A DNA stretch of 64,000 bases from Lampropedia hyalina DSM 16112 (GCF_900129055.1 NZ_FQUZ01000017.1:1-64000), one strand, 5' to 3'. Counted from the stretch's first letter, positions 30,191 to 39,793 are shown. Numbers and translations: made by a program. The notes: generated by a model from the sequence alone, not told the origin.

Positions 30191-30973
30191 TCAATCCAGC
30201 ACCCGGCTGATGGCTCGCCAGACCAGATTCACACCGGCAGACCACAACTCATCTCCCACGGCCCCATCGCGCCATGATTCCTGGCGACGCTGACGGCGTT
30301 CGCGTTCATGCTCCATGCGGATGCGTTCAGTGGCCAGCAACACTTCTGCGGATGTCAGGCTGGCCTGCGTTGTCCGGGGTGTAGTTTCAGCAGCCATGGC
30401 TGTGTTGCGTTCTGTACCGCTGTAGCGCGCCAGAGCCTTTTCCACTGCCTGCGGATCCAGCAGTGAAAAAGCCGAACGGCAATAAGGACAGGCATGATCC
30501 TGGCGCAAATCCACTGCCGCGCCGCAACTGCTGCAATGAATCACCCGCAATGACTCGGCAATTGCCTGGATTTCCGGCTTGGTGAGGTGGCGCACAAAGC
30601 CTTTTTCCACCATGAACGAGGAAAACGTGCCGAAGCGGCCATGCTGCACACAACGGTACACCACATAGGGGCCGCTTTTGGTGCGGTCGGCCCCCCGCTC
30701 CAGTCGGGTGCTGCAACGCGGACAGTTCATGCGTTCCTTCAGCGGCGTGTGCGGCTCGTCGCGGTGCGCGTACAGGGTCTTGAACAGGCTCAACACCGAG
30801 TCGTGCGACAGTTGCAGGCTCTCGCGGGTATCGAACCAGATGCCGTGGCAGGCAAAGCACAAATCCAGCTCCAGCGGTCGCCCCAGCGAGGATTGAACCT
30901 GCAAGACCTCCATCGGGGACTTGCAGGAAGGGCAGGATGCAGACGGGGCAGTGGTTGGCGGTGGCGGGTACAT
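30191..30973 (-). CDS. TFIIB-type zinc-ribbon protein of unknown function
   Basis: A 260-residue protein with several zinc-ribbon knuckles. CPSCKSP...LCFACHGIWFD (about 14-48) is the zf-TFIIB pattern. CPRC...CVQH follows at about 84-112, and CSSCGAAVD...CPYC near 147-165. The last 70 residues are charged helix (MEHERERRQRRQESW) with a hydrophobic end. It is four bases from def and read with it. A role in nucleic-acid or protein binding is possible but not shown. Confidence 0.8.
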   Translation of the reverse strand: MYPPPPTTAPSASCPSCKSPMEVLQVQSSLGRPLELDLCFACHGIWFDTRESLQLSHDSVLSLFKTLYAHRDEPHTPLKERMNCPRCSTRLERGADRTKSGPYVVYRCVQHGRFGTFSSFMVEKGFVRHLTKPEIQAIAESLRVIHCSSCGAAVDLRQDHACPYCRSAFSLLDPQAVEKALARYSGTERNTAMAAETTPRTTQASLTSAEVLLATERIRMEHERERRQRRQESWRDGAVGDELWSAGVNLVWRAISRVLD

Positions 30974-30976
30974 GTG

Positions 30977-31525
30977 TCAGTCGCTCCGGGGCGTGTCAGC
31001 TACGGCCAGTTCAGGGAATAGTACATCGGTATAGCCCCATTCGCGCAGGTCGTCCATGCGCATGGGGTAGAGAATGCCGTGCAGGTGGTCGTATTCGTGC
31101 TGCACCACCCGGGCATGAAAACCTTCGGCCACCCGCTCGATCGGCATGCCGTGTGCATCCAGTCCCCGGTAGCGGATGGCCTGGAAGCGCGGCACCCGTC
31201 CGCGCAGACCGGGAATGGACAGACAGCCTTCCCAATCGTGCTCCAGCAGATCGGAAAGCGGTTCGATGGTGGGGTTGATGAGCACCGTACGCTCCACCAG
31301 AGGCCGTTGCGGATAGCGTGGATTGGCAGCCTCTGCACCGAACACGATCACCTGGAGGTTCACGCCGATCTGCGGCGCAGCCAGCCCGGCCCCCTGCGCA
31401 TGCCGCATGGTGTCCCACAAGTCCTGCACCAGCGTCTGGATGGCAGGACTGCCCACGTCCCGCACCGGCTGGCTGAGGGCAAGCAGGCGCGGATCGCCCA
31501 TTTTGAGGATAGTTTGAATCGACAT
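30977..31525 (-). CDS. def: Peptide deformylase
   Basis: Iron/zinc enzyme that removes formyl from new proteins. It is 182 residues. All three motifs are present: [18 protein letters not shown] (metal Cys) and QHEYDHLHG (two metal His and the catalytic Glu). The usual partner fmt is not adjacent, so this may be one of several deformylases. Its ATG ([10 protein letters not shown]) was chosen by family alignment. Confidence 0.96.
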   Translation of the reverse strand: MSIQTILKMGDPRLLALSQPVRDVGSPAIQTLVQDLWDTMRHAQGAGLAAPQIGVNLQVIVFGAEAANPRYPQRPLVERTVLINPTIEPLSDLLEHDWEGCLSIPGLRGRVPRFQAIRYRGLDAHGMPIERVAEGFHARVVQHEYDHLHGILYPMRMDDLREWGYTDVLFPELAVADTPRSD

Positions 31526-31627
31526 GACACCGATTATCGCCCCATGCCGCATAGGCCGTGCCAGAATGGCAATGGCAGGCTGCAACGAGACCCTGCCAGA
31601 GAGCCATCTGCCGACCGACACCTCCGC

Positions 31628-32134
31628 ATGCCCATGCCCCCTTCCCCTCCTTCGCCACAGCCCCTGCGCCCACCCGGCCAGGAGCCGGAGGATACGCCCC
31701 CCTCTGCCACAGCATCAGAACCCGCGCCCACCAACCCGCGCGTGCGCCAGCACCGGGGGCTGGCGCGTCTGCTGCTGCTGGTGCTGGCCTGGCTGTCCCT
31801 GGGCATGGGAGTGATCGGGATTTTTGTGCCGGGGCTGCCCACCACGGTCTTCGTGCTGATCGCCGCCTGGGCTGCTGCCCGCAGTTCACCCCGATTGCAC
31901 CAGTGGCTTTACACACACCGGCTGTTTGGCCCAATGTTGCGCAACTGGGAGGCCGGGGGCTTCGTCAGTCGCCCGGCCAAGCGTGCGGCCGCCCTGACCA
32001 TGCTGGCCTGCGCCGCGCTGATGCTGGTGCTGGACGTGGTCTGGTGGGCCACCGCACTGGCCTGCGGCTGCATGCTGTGCGTGGGCATCTGGCTGTGGTT
32101 GCGGCCAGAGCCACCACCCGGCGATTCTCGCTAA
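31628..32134 (+). CDS. YbaN/DUF454 family inner-membrane protein
   Basis: A 168-residue membrane protein. After a Pro-rich N-terminal tail (~45 residues) it has three to four hydrophobic segments: [36 protein letters not shown], and [20 protein letters not shown] plus a last one. The family motif VPGLPTTVF is clear. Function unknown. It is divergent from def by about 100 bp. Confidence 0.88.
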   Translation: MPMPPSPPSPQPLRPPGQEPEDTPPSATASEPAPTNPRVRQHRGLARLLLLVLAWLSLGMGVIGIFVPGLPTTVFVLIAAWAAARSSPRLHQWLYTHRLFGPMLRNWEAGGFVSRPAKRAAALTMLACAALMLVLDVVWWATALACGCMLCVGIWLWLRPEPPPGDSR

Positions 32135-32140
32135 AGAACG

Positions 32141-32527
32141 TCAGGCCGGGGCCGACTCCAGTATCAGCGCGGCCACCACCTTGCGTCCCTCCCCGGCCAG
32201 CACGTTGAAGGTGCGGCAGGCGGCAGCGGTGTCCATCGTCTCCAGCCCCAACTGGTACTGGGCGAATGGCCGCAGCCATGCCGGTGGCGGAAAGCGGTTG
32301 CGCAGACCACTGCCCAGCAGCACCACCTGCGCCTGCTGGCTGGTGCTGGCCAAATGCAGCAGGTGCTCGGCCGTCAGGTCCTCGAAGCGGGGACAGTCCC
32401 ACAATTCCTGCCGCCCTTCCGAGCTGAGAATGACGCTCTGCGCCAGCCGCTGCTGTGGCAGTTGCACCCAGTCCGTGCCGTATGCCTTGATGCTGAAATC
32501 GTGAAGCGGGTCGGCGTGGAATTTCAT
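32141..32527 (-). CDS. Mth938-like domain protein
   Basis: A 128-residue soluble protein of the Mth938/NDUFAF3 fold, unknown in bacteria. Typical segments are LLGSGLRNRFPPPAWL and a C-terminal RTFNVLAGEGRKVVAALIL. In many Burkholderiales a gene of this kind sits beside alaA. Here the two are divergent with the prophage placed between them. Confidence 0.88.
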   Translation of the reverse strand: MKFHADPLHDFSIKAYGTDWVQLPQQRLAQSVILSSEGRQELWDCPRFEDLTAEHLLHLASTSQQAQVVLLGSGLRNRFPPPAWLRPFAQYQLGLETMDTAAACRTFNVLAGEGRKVVAALILESAPA

Positions 32528-32587
32528 GGTGGTATCGTTTCTGTTGCGCAAGGTGGTTCTGTGGTCAAATTATATTTTAACTGTTGT

Positions 32588-33157
32588 TTAGATACGACGC
32601 TGCTTCTGCCGACGGAACAAATCCTGTATGCGCCAATACGGTTGATCTAGCAGCTCAGCAATGTGCACAGGCCGCATACCTTCTGCCCTCAAATCGAGGG
32701 CTTTTTGTTGCTGTTCCGGGGTCATCGCGGACGGTCTGCCAAATTTCACGCCTCGCGACATTGCAGCCTCACGGCCAGCCGCGCACCGTTCGCGAATCAA
32801 GGAGCGTTCGAGTTCAGCGAATGCACCCAACATCTGAATGGTGAAAACGCCCATGCTGGTGGTGGTGTCGATGGGTTCGGTCAGACTGCGAACCGTCGCA
32901 CCCATAGCGTCAATGCGTTCTATGACACGCAAAAGGTCATTGAGACTACGGGCTACCCGGTCCAACTTCCAGAAAACCAAGGTATCGTCAGGTTGCAGGC
33001 GTTGTATCGCCATATTCAGCATAGGGCGGTCATAGCGTACCCCGCTGGCGTGCTCCTGATACAGGTTCGGCAGTTTGACACCAGCAGCTAACAACGCATC
33101 ACGCTGCATTGCCGTGTCCTGGTCGTATGTGCTCACGCGAGCGTATCCGATCAGCAT
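32588..33157 (-). CDS. Small serine recombinase (resolvase/invertase family), candidate phage integrase
   Basis: A 189-residue resolvase-type recombinase. The nucleophile serine is in LIGYARVSTYDQD; the catalytic arginines are in VFWKLDRVARSLNDLL and ERSLIRERCAAGREAA. A short helix-turn-helix at the C terminus (RPVHIAELLDQPYWRIQDLF) binds DNA. A strong ribosome site (GGAGGA) precedes the ATG. It is the leftmost prophage gene, so it probably acts in integration, excision or dimer resolution. Confidence 0.9.
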   Translation of the reverse strand: MLIGYARVSTYDQDTAMQRDALLAAGVKLPNLYQEHASGVRYDRPMLNMAIQRLQPDDTLVFWKLDRVARSLNDLLRVIERIDAMGATVRSLTEPIDTTTSMGVFTIQMLGAFAELERSLIRERCAAGREAAMSRGVKFGRPSAMTPEQQQKALDLRAEGMRPVHIAELLDQPYWRIQDLFRRQKQRRI

Positions 33158-33410
33158 GATTTCCTCCGGTTCAGGTTGCAAAAAACCAAACAGCCGCTTA
33201 TCAGGGGCGGATTGATCGGGGCGGGTCTGGTGGCCACAGCTCCGCCGAACGGTTGCGTGTGCAGTGATGTTGCCGATGCGTTGCGCATGGCGTGGTGCGG
33301 CTGTGGGTGTAGTCAGTGTAGTGACGGCCACCATGTGGGGCTGGCCGCCCCCCATACCCCCGGCGGGCAATACGTGACAGCACGCCATAACCTGCCCTAA
33401 ACTGCCAACC
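33158..33410. other. Non-coding region beside the recombinase gene
   Basis: About 250 bp, with short dyads (ATGCG-TTG-CGCAT near 33,276; CCAC-CAT-GTGG near 33,331; CCGC...GCGG near 33,195). It is the natural place for the recombinase's crossover or att site, or for a phage strand origin. I cannot say which. Confidence 0.35.
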
Positions 33411-33740
33411 ATGAAAATAGTCGCAGCAATTCTTTTATCTGTAGCTCTGACCATAGGGCTGGCTTGGCTGGCTATGGAGGCGTACCAGTACAGGGTGGCC
33501 AGGACAATGGAGGCCGTGACAGAAATCACGACGCAGCAGATAAAGACGATTCAGGAGCAACAACCGGTTCATGTGTGGCGCACAGTGCGCGGCAGGTCAT
33601 CAGATACGTGCCTGGCAGAATCTCATGGCACATTTGACAATGCCTACGTCCGGTGTAGGGAAGGGTGGCAAGAGTATGTACGGGTCTATCAAAATGGGCG
33701 CGAACAAGTCATCCGAGAACGCGCCATCGGTTCAAGGTGA
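33411..33740 (+). CDS. Hypothetical membrane-anchored protein encoded against the phage genes
   Basis: A 109-residue protein, plus strand, converging on the Zot gene and overlapping its end by 9 bp. A hydrophobic N-terminal segment (IVAAILLSVALTIGLAWLAM) is followed by a charged domain with two cysteines (DTCLAES and VRCREGW). No family is recognised and no ribosome site stands out. Its place and opposite strand are those of an accessory gene, perhaps a superinfection or host-modifying factor, but that is a guess. Confidence 0.5.
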   Translation: MKIVAAILLSVALTIGLAWLAMEAYQYRVARTMEAVTEITTQQIKTIQEQQPVHVWRTVRGRSSDTCLAESHGTFDNAYVRCREGWQEYVRVYQNGREQVIRERAIGSR

Positions 33741-34997
33741 CGCACGTCCATCAGAGCGTGCGCCGGTCGAGGAGTCAACAACGATAGGGCGGCCCAGTGA
33801 CCCATCATTGAGGGGAGGAGCATCACAGGTTATGGCCCTGCGATTACTGCCCAGTATGAGCCAGCCAGCACAAGGGCCGAGCCGCTGCCATTCATAGCCA
33901 GCGGCTTGCATATCATCGCTGGTTACGTCGTACATTTGACGGTTGCCATCACTGACGACGAACGAGGTCAGAGAACGCCCACCCATCACGATATGCCCAG
34001 TCATGTGGATCTGCTGGTGGTCATAAACGCCAGAAGGTTTTGGCGATGGTGGCGGTAACGGTGGCGGCTCTGATACTGGCGGTGGCTGTGGCGGTAGGAG
34101 TGGCTCCGGTGAAAGCGAAGGCGGCGGCGGTTCGGTCAAAGCCGAATTTTGAGGGGGTGGATTAACAGGTTTGTGCTGTTGCGGAAACTGATGATCGGGG
34201 TTGTTATCTCGATCAGAAAAAAACAGGAAATGAATTGTGTAGGCAATGAATCCGAACATGAAAACATAATACAAACGTCGCCAGCGTTTGAATTTGACCA
34301 TTAGCGGCGTGACATCCCGAGAATCTTCTTCCGCGACAGCCCTGCCCTGTGTGTGGCTGCTGTACAAATCAAAGTACTGCGGCATATAAGGGCGTTCATC
34401 CTGCTGGATTTCTGCGCCACGGTATCCTGCAAAAACACGCCGTATGTAGGCATTTTTCCTACCTAGAATATCGACCTTACGACAGCGTATCAGCGTTGCA
34501 ATCAATCTGGCTATGGGTTGGTTGATGTCCCGTGTGGATTGTGTGAGCAGCAATACATCGGCGTTGTAATGTCGATGGAGCTTATACCATTCAATGACGG
34601 CCTTTGGTGTTCCAATGCGGTCTAGGGCAACGTGGCATTCATCGATGACATACAGCGGCCCTATGCCGTCGTCACGCTTCCAGTCTGTGTAGTAGTCCCA
34701 AACACTGCCAAACGTGGATACATCAACGCTCGGGGTTTCAGTGTGGCCGTCCTCAAAAAGCTGAAATGCAGGGGATTTTGCAATATTAGAGGAATCCCAT
34801 ATTCCCAGTATCGGGGCAGGCTGTGTGCGAACATCAATCAGGTCACGGTAGCGCGGGTCAATAGCTGATAGTCGTTCAATATTCAGTGGTAGGTTGGTGA
34901 TGACTTTTCGGCCTTGTTGGAGACTGGGCAGGATATGGTAAACAACAGCCTCATAACTTTTTCCACTACCCGGAATTCCTTCGATTGCATTAATCAT
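33732..34997 (-). CDS. Zot-like phage assembly ATPase (pI)
   Basis: A 421-residue inner-membrane motor that extrudes the virion. Walker A GIPGSGKS lies at residues 7-14, and Walker B is LYVIDECHV. A single membrane segment (YYVFMFGFIAYTIHFLFF) is at about 240-257. A long proline-rich periplasmic linker (about 275-330) follows, then a C-terminal domain with Cys in LGPCAGWLIL and RAITCDAPP. I used the ATG two bases from the DUF2523 gene. Confidence 0.92.
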   Translation of the reverse strand: MINAIEGIPGSGKSYEAVVYHILPSLQQGRKVITNLPLNIERLSAIDPRYRDLIDVRTQPAPILGIWDSSNIAKSPAFQLFEDGHTETPSVDVSTFGSVWDYYTDWKRDDGIGPLYVIDECHVALDRIGTPKAVIEWYKLHRHYNADVLLLTQSTRDINQPIARLIATLIRCRKVDILGRKNAYIRRVFAGYRGAEIQQDERPYMPQYFDLYSSHTQGRAVAEEDSRDVTPLMVKFKRWRRLYYVFMFGFIAYTIHFLFFSDRDNNPDHQFPQQHKPVNPPPQNSALTEPPPPSLSPEPLLPPQPPPVSEPPPLPPPSPKPSGVYDHQQIHMTGHIVMGGRSLTSFVVSDGNRQMYDVTSDDMQAAGYEWQRLGPCAGWLILGSNRRAITCDAPPLNDGSLGRPIVVDSSTGARSDGRASP

Positions 34998-34998
34998 A

Positions 34999-35334
34999 TC
35001 AACTACCCAATCTGACAAATGGGATTAGCTGCAATATCAACCTGATTCCAATCGCAGCAATAATCACAACGCAGGCATCACCAATTCCCAAAAGTCCTAG
35101 GACGTTGAGCATTTCCGATGGCAAATCTCCCCAGGCACTGGAATATTTTTCCAAATCAGAGAAATCCAATTGATCAATCAATTCAAATATGAGGTCAAGG
35201 ATTTCTTCAGAAGCCCACGAAAACAAATCCTGCAACATTAACCAAATGGCATCGAGGACATCGACAACAAGATCGAAAAACCATTGCAAAACACTTTCCA
35301 GCCATTTCAGAATGCTATTAATCAAATCGGACAT
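34999..35334 (-). CDS. DUF2523 family phage protein (pVI-like minor coat)
   Basis: A 111-residue hydrophobic protein. Aromatic and Leu-rich N-terminal helices (ILKWLESVLQWFFDLVVDVL, LILQLIPFV at the end) and one strong C-terminal membrane segment (ACVVIIAAIGIRLIL) fit this family, which always sits between the adsorption protein and Zot in inoviruses. It very likely caps the virion end with the adsorption protein. Confidence 0.82.
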   Translation of the reverse strand: MSDLINSILKWLESVLQWFFDLVVDVLDAIWLMLQDLFSWASEEILDLIFELIDQLDFSDLEKYSSAWGDLPSEMLNVLGLLGIGDACVVIIAAIGIRLILQLIPFVRLGS

Positions 35335-35337
35335 AAT

Positions 35338-36809
<1,472 letters not shown>

Positions 36810-36813
<4 letters not shown>

Positions 36814-36899
36814 GTGTGGCGTAAAAAAAGAGCCGCGCCAATCGCCCCGATCAGCACGAAAATGACATGAATCAGGATGATTAGCGCGGACAACAGCAT
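36810..36899 (-). CDS. Tiny phage membrane protein (29 residues)
   Basis: ATG-initiated frame that overlaps the adsorption gene start by four bases (ATGA). It begins MLLSALIILIHVIFVLIGAI and ends ALFLRHT, almost a single transmembrane helix with a basic end. Its position after the major coat gene is that of the small tip proteins (pVII/pIX) of other filamentous phages. Confidence 0.7.
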
Positions 36900-36904
36900 G
36901 ATGA

Positions 36905-37039
36905 TTACACGCGGCGAACGACGCGCTTGCCGACAGTGGCACCTTGGAGTGCGAATGCAATGCCGACGATGGTAATCGACAGGGCAGTGACGGCGGCTGC
37001 AATGCCAGCCAGGTCAACGGATTCGAGAACTTCAATCAT
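36905..37039 (-). CDS. Probable major coat protein (pVIII-like)
   Basis: A 44-residue protein: acidic N terminus (MIEVLESVD), one hydrophobic helix (LAGIAAAVTALSITIVGIAF) and a basic C terminus (GKRVVRRV). That charge layout matches inovirus major coats, whose basic end touches the DNA. There is no leader peptide, unlike Ff or Pf phages, as reported for some Xanthomonas phages. It is followed at once by a second tiny membrane protein. Confidence 0.8.
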   Translation of the reverse strand: MIEVLESVDLAGIAAAVTALSITIVGIAFALQGATVGKRVVRRV

Positions 37040-37104
37040 AATTCTGACTTTCAAAAAATGGTGCGAAATTACACCGATATGGCCTGTGCCATATCCCTGT
37101 AATC

Positions 37105-37314
37105 TCACAATTGTCGAATGAGTTTTATGGCTACAGATGTGACATATCCCAAAAGGGCCGGTGTCAATACCATGGCGATGCCAAACGAGTAGGCGTACAG
37201 CAGAGATTCAGGGGTGAGGCCCAGTGCGGCAAATGTCTCAATGGTGATTTCTGCCGTAGCCACCTGATATTCAGGCGGGCATGGCATGAGATCATGGGCG
37301 CACTGGATGAGCAT
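37105..37314 (-). CDS. Small phage membrane protein (69 residues)
   Basis: Begins MLIQCAHDLMPCPPEYQVAT and has one membrane segment (LLYAYSFGIAMVLTPALLGYV) in its second half. The ATG overlaps the stop of the zinc-ribbon gene (TGATG), so the two are translationally coupled. No family is recognised; small hydrophobic proteins in this place are common in inoviruses. Confidence 0.7.
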   Translation of the reverse strand: MLIQCAHDLMPCPPEYQVATAEITIETFAALGLTPESLLYAYSFGIAMVLTPALLGYVTSVAIKLIRQL

Positions 37315-37445
37315 CAATCACCTTCCGAAAAAAAATGTTCGCACACAGGGCAGGTATATGTGCCCACGAGGTCTGGGGCCAAATCATCGTTGTGGCCCTC
37401 AAACTCAAAAGGGTCACCGGAATATTCACATTCGGGACAAGTCAT
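37314..37445 (-). CDS. Small zinc-ribbon phage protein (43 residues)
   Basis: Begins MTCPECEYSGDPFEFEGHND and has paired CxxC motifs (CPEC and CPVC), 29 residues apart, with acidic residues between. That is a minimal zinc ribbon. It is coupled downstream to the 69-residue membrane protein and lies 18 bp after the preceding gene. A zinc-binding regulatory role, as seen for some small phage proteins, is possible but unproven. Confidence 0.75.
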   Translation of the reverse strand: MTCPECEYSGDPFEFEGHNDDLAPDLVGTYTCPVCEHFFSEGD

Positions 37446-37463
37446 AAAAATCCAAACCTTTCT

Positions 37464-37691
37464 TCAATTGTGAAAATCATAGTCAAAATCGGTACCAATC
37501 CGATCGAGATCAATGACCATCGGTAAATCATCGGGGACGGTATAGTCAGCCAGCAGTTGCACGGTGTAATCGTAATCTGGTAAACACCCAATACCAATTT
37601 TTGCAAGCGATCGCTCCCAACGTGCCTCTTGATTTTCAAAATCGGGCACGAGGAATAGGCCAGTTCGTTGGGATTGGATTACCAGGCGCAT
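37464..37691 (-). CDS. Hypothetical phage protein (75 residues)
   Basis: Begins MRLVIQSQRTGLFLVPDFEN, is acidic overall and ends LDRIGTDFDYDFHN. It starts one base after the DNA-binding protein stop. No membrane segment and no known domain. Its N terminus is in beta-strand-like sequence, and a structural or regulatory role in the replication module is a guess. Confidence 0.7.
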   Translation of the reverse strand: MRLVIQSQRTGLFLVPDFENQEARWERSLAKIGIGCLPDYDYTVQLLADYTVPDDLPMVIDLDRIGTDFDYDFHN

Positions 37692-37692
37692 A

Positions 37693-38019
37693 TCAAACAG
37701 TCCGTTGTGCAGCAGCGGGAGCAATGCTTTTCAGCTTGAGTTTTGCACCGTCATTTGCTCCTGCGGAGATGATGAATTCAACCTCAACGGGAAGGCCCGC
37801 AGCAGGCCATGCCTTATCAAGTTTTTCCCATTTCTCAATTTCATGAGAATCACCAAACTTGAATGGACGGGATACGGTACCGATGGTTTTTCCCCGTGAG
37901 CCATCCAAATCAACGTTCAGGTAGAAGGTGGTGCTGTCAAATTCGACACTGGAGCCTGCATCGTTTTTGAACTCGCCTTTGCTGGCTTTGATGCCAGTGC
38001 AGATAACAACGGTTTTCAT
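37693..38019 (-). CDS. Single-stranded DNA-binding protein (pV-like)
   Basis: A 108-residue OB-fold-like protein that would coat phage single strands and switch replication to packaging. Beta-strand alternation is visible (STTFYLNVDLDG, LPVEVEFIISAG, AKLKLKSIAP). The place directly after the initiator gene is standard for inovirus gene V analogues. Family assignment (DUF1293-like) is tentative. Confidence 0.78.
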   Translation of the reverse strand: MKTVVICTGIKASKGEFKNDAGSSVEFDSTTFYLNVDLDGSRGKTIGTVSRPFKFGDSHEIEKWEKLDKAWPAAGLPVEVEFIISAGANDGAKLKLKSIAPAAAQRTV

Positions 38020-38053
38020 AGTTCCCTTTAATGCCCTTGGTTACAGGTGTTGG

Positions 38054-39217
38054 TCAGCCCGGGCAAGCTGCACCCGCGAAGTTGCGATAAATCCGGTCGT
38101 AGGCGGTCATGAGTTCGGAATCGCTGAATTTGCGCAGCCGCTGGGGCTTGTCTGCGTGTTCGATGAGGTCCCAAAATTTTTCACCGAGACCACGGGCGGC
38201 CATGAGGACGTTCGGCCCTGCTGTTTCAGTGACCCATTTCAAGGCCCGCCAACATTCGGCGTTGACGGTTTCGACGGCCAGGCGTTTTTTACATTCGATT
38301 TTTTGGGGGAGGACTGGATGCTGTTGTTCCTGTTCCCGGAGGATGTGGGCGTGCCAATCGCTGGCTCCGGCGAAGTAATCGGCAGGACGGGTGAGGATGT
38401 CCGAGGGGAGGATGCGCAGCTTGTTGCCGTACCGCAGTTCGATGCGGCACCAGGTGGAGCCGCTGGTTTTGCCAAAGAGTTGATGGCCTTTTTCGTAGAT
38501 GTTGGTCTGCTTGCCTGCCTCTTTGCTGCCAACGTAGAAACTCCGGCTGTGGGGGTTGATGTTTGACCAGTTCCCAACGTGGTTGCATTCGAGTGTGCGG
38601 CCGTGGACATCCATCAGACGGTTGTTGTAGTCTGTTTCGCATCGGTCGATAAAGCCATGTCCTGCATCGAAAATATCCAATGCAAGGTCAACGCGGGTGA
38701 TGCGGGCCTTGCGGTAGTCCAGCATACGGGCGATTTTTGATTGCCAACCGGAGGCGGCAAAGGTGCAGGCATGGCCGTACAGATTGACGTGGATGGTGCG
38801 GGCCTGTTTGCGCTGGTTTTTGTGCTCACTGGAGGCCCCAAAGCCAACCCATCCGCATTCATGGCCATGGCGCATGATGCTGATGCGATGGCGGTAGAAG
38901 TCGTGGCCTTTTCTGATGAGGGCATCAATGTAGTAGTCGGGGCCGAGATATTCGGCTACTTCGTCGGCCAGGTCTTTGGCCTGGGCGGCTTGGTGCCATT
39001 GAGCTTCCGACAGGTTTTGGTCACCGTCGAGGTTGAGGCCATACCAGTGCCGGATATCGGGCAGGTCTGGAGGGAAGATGGCTGCATGGTTGATTGCGGT
39101 ATCAACGGTGAAGCGCAACCAGTCAACAGCAATATGGGTTTGTGTGTCCTGTCGATTGGCCAGGAGACGCAACTTGACGGTGTTGCCGTCCAATGCGAGA
39201 GGGTTGACGCGGGTCAT
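38054..39217 (-). CDS. Phage rolling-circle replication initiation protein (pII-like)
   Basis: A 387-residue replication initiation factor (Rep_trans family, PF02486 type). Characteristic sequences are VDWLRFTVDT near the N terminus, ITRVDLALDIFDAGHGF and TNIYEKGHQLFGKTSGSTWCRIELRYGNK, the last containing the catalytic tyrosine context. It would nick the double-stranded phage DNA at the plus origin. Start ATG (MTRVNPLALDG) overlaps the upstream gene by four bases. Confidence 0.9.
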   Translation of the reverse strand: MTRVNPLALDGNTVKLRLLANRQDTQTHIAVDWLRFTVDTAINHAAIFPPDLPDIRHWYGLNLDGDQNLSEAQWHQAAQAKDLADEVAEYLGPDYYIDALIRKGHDFYRHRISIMRHGHECGWVGFGASSEHKNQRKQARTIHVNLYGHACTFAASGWQSKIARMLDYRKARITRVDLALDIFDAGHGFIDRCETDYNNRLMDVHGRTLECNHVGNWSNINPHSRSFYVGSKEAGKQTNIYEKGHQLFGKTSGSTWCRIELRYGNKLRILPSDILTRPADYFAGASDWHAHILREQEQQHPVLPQKIECKKRLAVETVNAECWRALKWVTETAGPNVLMAARGLGEKFWDLIEHADKPQRLRKFSDSELMTAYDRIYRNFAGAACPG

Positions 39218-39519
39218 CGGGGCGTCCTCTCCTGCTCTCCCCGCTGGCTGCTCTGGCAACGGTTATCCCCGTGATTACCATCGGGGAGGCAGACACCGCC
39301 ACCAGGCCGCGCAGTATCCCCGAGGGGGCCCCTCTGCGCGGCCTGGTGGCCAATCTGCTCCAGCATCATGGACAAGCCAGATTGACCAATCAAACGGGGG
39401 CGGCCCGGACCGCGTGGAGGTGGTGCCAGGTCGATGGCTGGGAGGGTGGATTGCAGGCGGTACACGTCCAAGCTGGAATACCGCCGAACTTCGCGCTGCA
39501 AAATTTCGTGCACAGTCAT
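39214..39519 (-). CDS. Hypothetical protein upstream of the phage initiator gene
   Basis: 101 residues starting MTVHEILQREVRRYSSLDVY, overlapping both the preceding tiny gene and the initiator by four bases (ATGA each), so coupling is likely. The first ~60 residues look like real protein (GPGRPRLIGQSGLSMMLEQI). The last 40 fall in hairpin-rich DNA and are low-complexity, so this part may only be read-through of a structured region. Confidence 0.55.
   Translation of the reverse strand: MTVHEILQREVRRYSSLDVYRLQSTLPAIDLAPPPRGPGRPRLIGQSGLSMMLEQIGHQAAQRGPLGDTARPGGGVCLPDGNHGDNRCQSSQRGEQERTPR
39266..39350 (-). other. Hairpin cluster, candidate phage origin or packaging signal
   Basis: A 17-bp perfect inverted repeat (GCCACCAGGCCGCGCAG at 39,298-39,314 with its complement at 39,334-39,350) has a 19-base loop that itself contains CCCC-GA-GGGG. 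Just beside it TCCCCG and CGGGGA pair across 10 bases (39,266-39,287). Filamentous phages keep such hairpins at their strand origins and packaging signal near the initiator gene, which starts about 50 bp away. Confidence 0.55.
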
Positions 39520-39596
39520 GGGCGCATCCCCCAAGCGAGAATGGCCAGGAGAGCCACGGAGCCGACAGCGTTGATGATGAGAATGGGGTGGAGCAT
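39516..39596 (-). CDS. Tiny phage membrane peptide (26 residues)
   Basis: Begins MLHPILIINAVGSVALLAIL and ends AWGMRP. It is almost wholly hydrophobic and its stop overlaps the next start (ATGA). It is the first gene of the leftward phage operon. Function unknown; it could be a short leader that couples translation. Confidence 0.5.
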   Translation of the reverse strand: MLHPILIINAVGSVALLAILAWGMRP

Positions 39597-39718
39597 GGCG
39601 AGACCATCAATCGTAGGTAACGGCCAGGTGGCAGGTAATGCGCGATCAACATCACTCGGTTGCCCTTAGTCCCCCGAGCTGGGGAACGTCCTGTTGGTCC
39701 ACTGGCTGGCCGGAAAAC

Positions 39719-39793
39719 CACTCAACATGAATGGTGCATGGACGATAAACTGGAAGCACTCATGTTGAGTGCATAACCACTCTACATGAGTGG
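39719..39793. promoter_or_regulatory. Three operator copies at the phage switch region
   Basis: The dyad CACTCA-ACA-TGAGTG occurs three times between the divergent phage genes. Copies are at 39,719-39,733 (one arm mismatch), 39,756-39,772 (perfect, extended by one base pair) and 39,777-39,793 (one arm mismatch, extended by one pair). Copies two and three have centres 21 bp apart, two helical turns, suiting cooperative binding. A TTGACA at 39,798 follows. The likely ligand is the adjacent 90-residue regulator. Confidence 0.75.

Noticed and set aside
32560-32587. A dif-like site (ATATTTTAACT similar to a XerD arm) at the prophage left edge
   Set aside because: Only about 8 of 11 bases match in one arm and the XerC arm does not match; no second copy at the right end.
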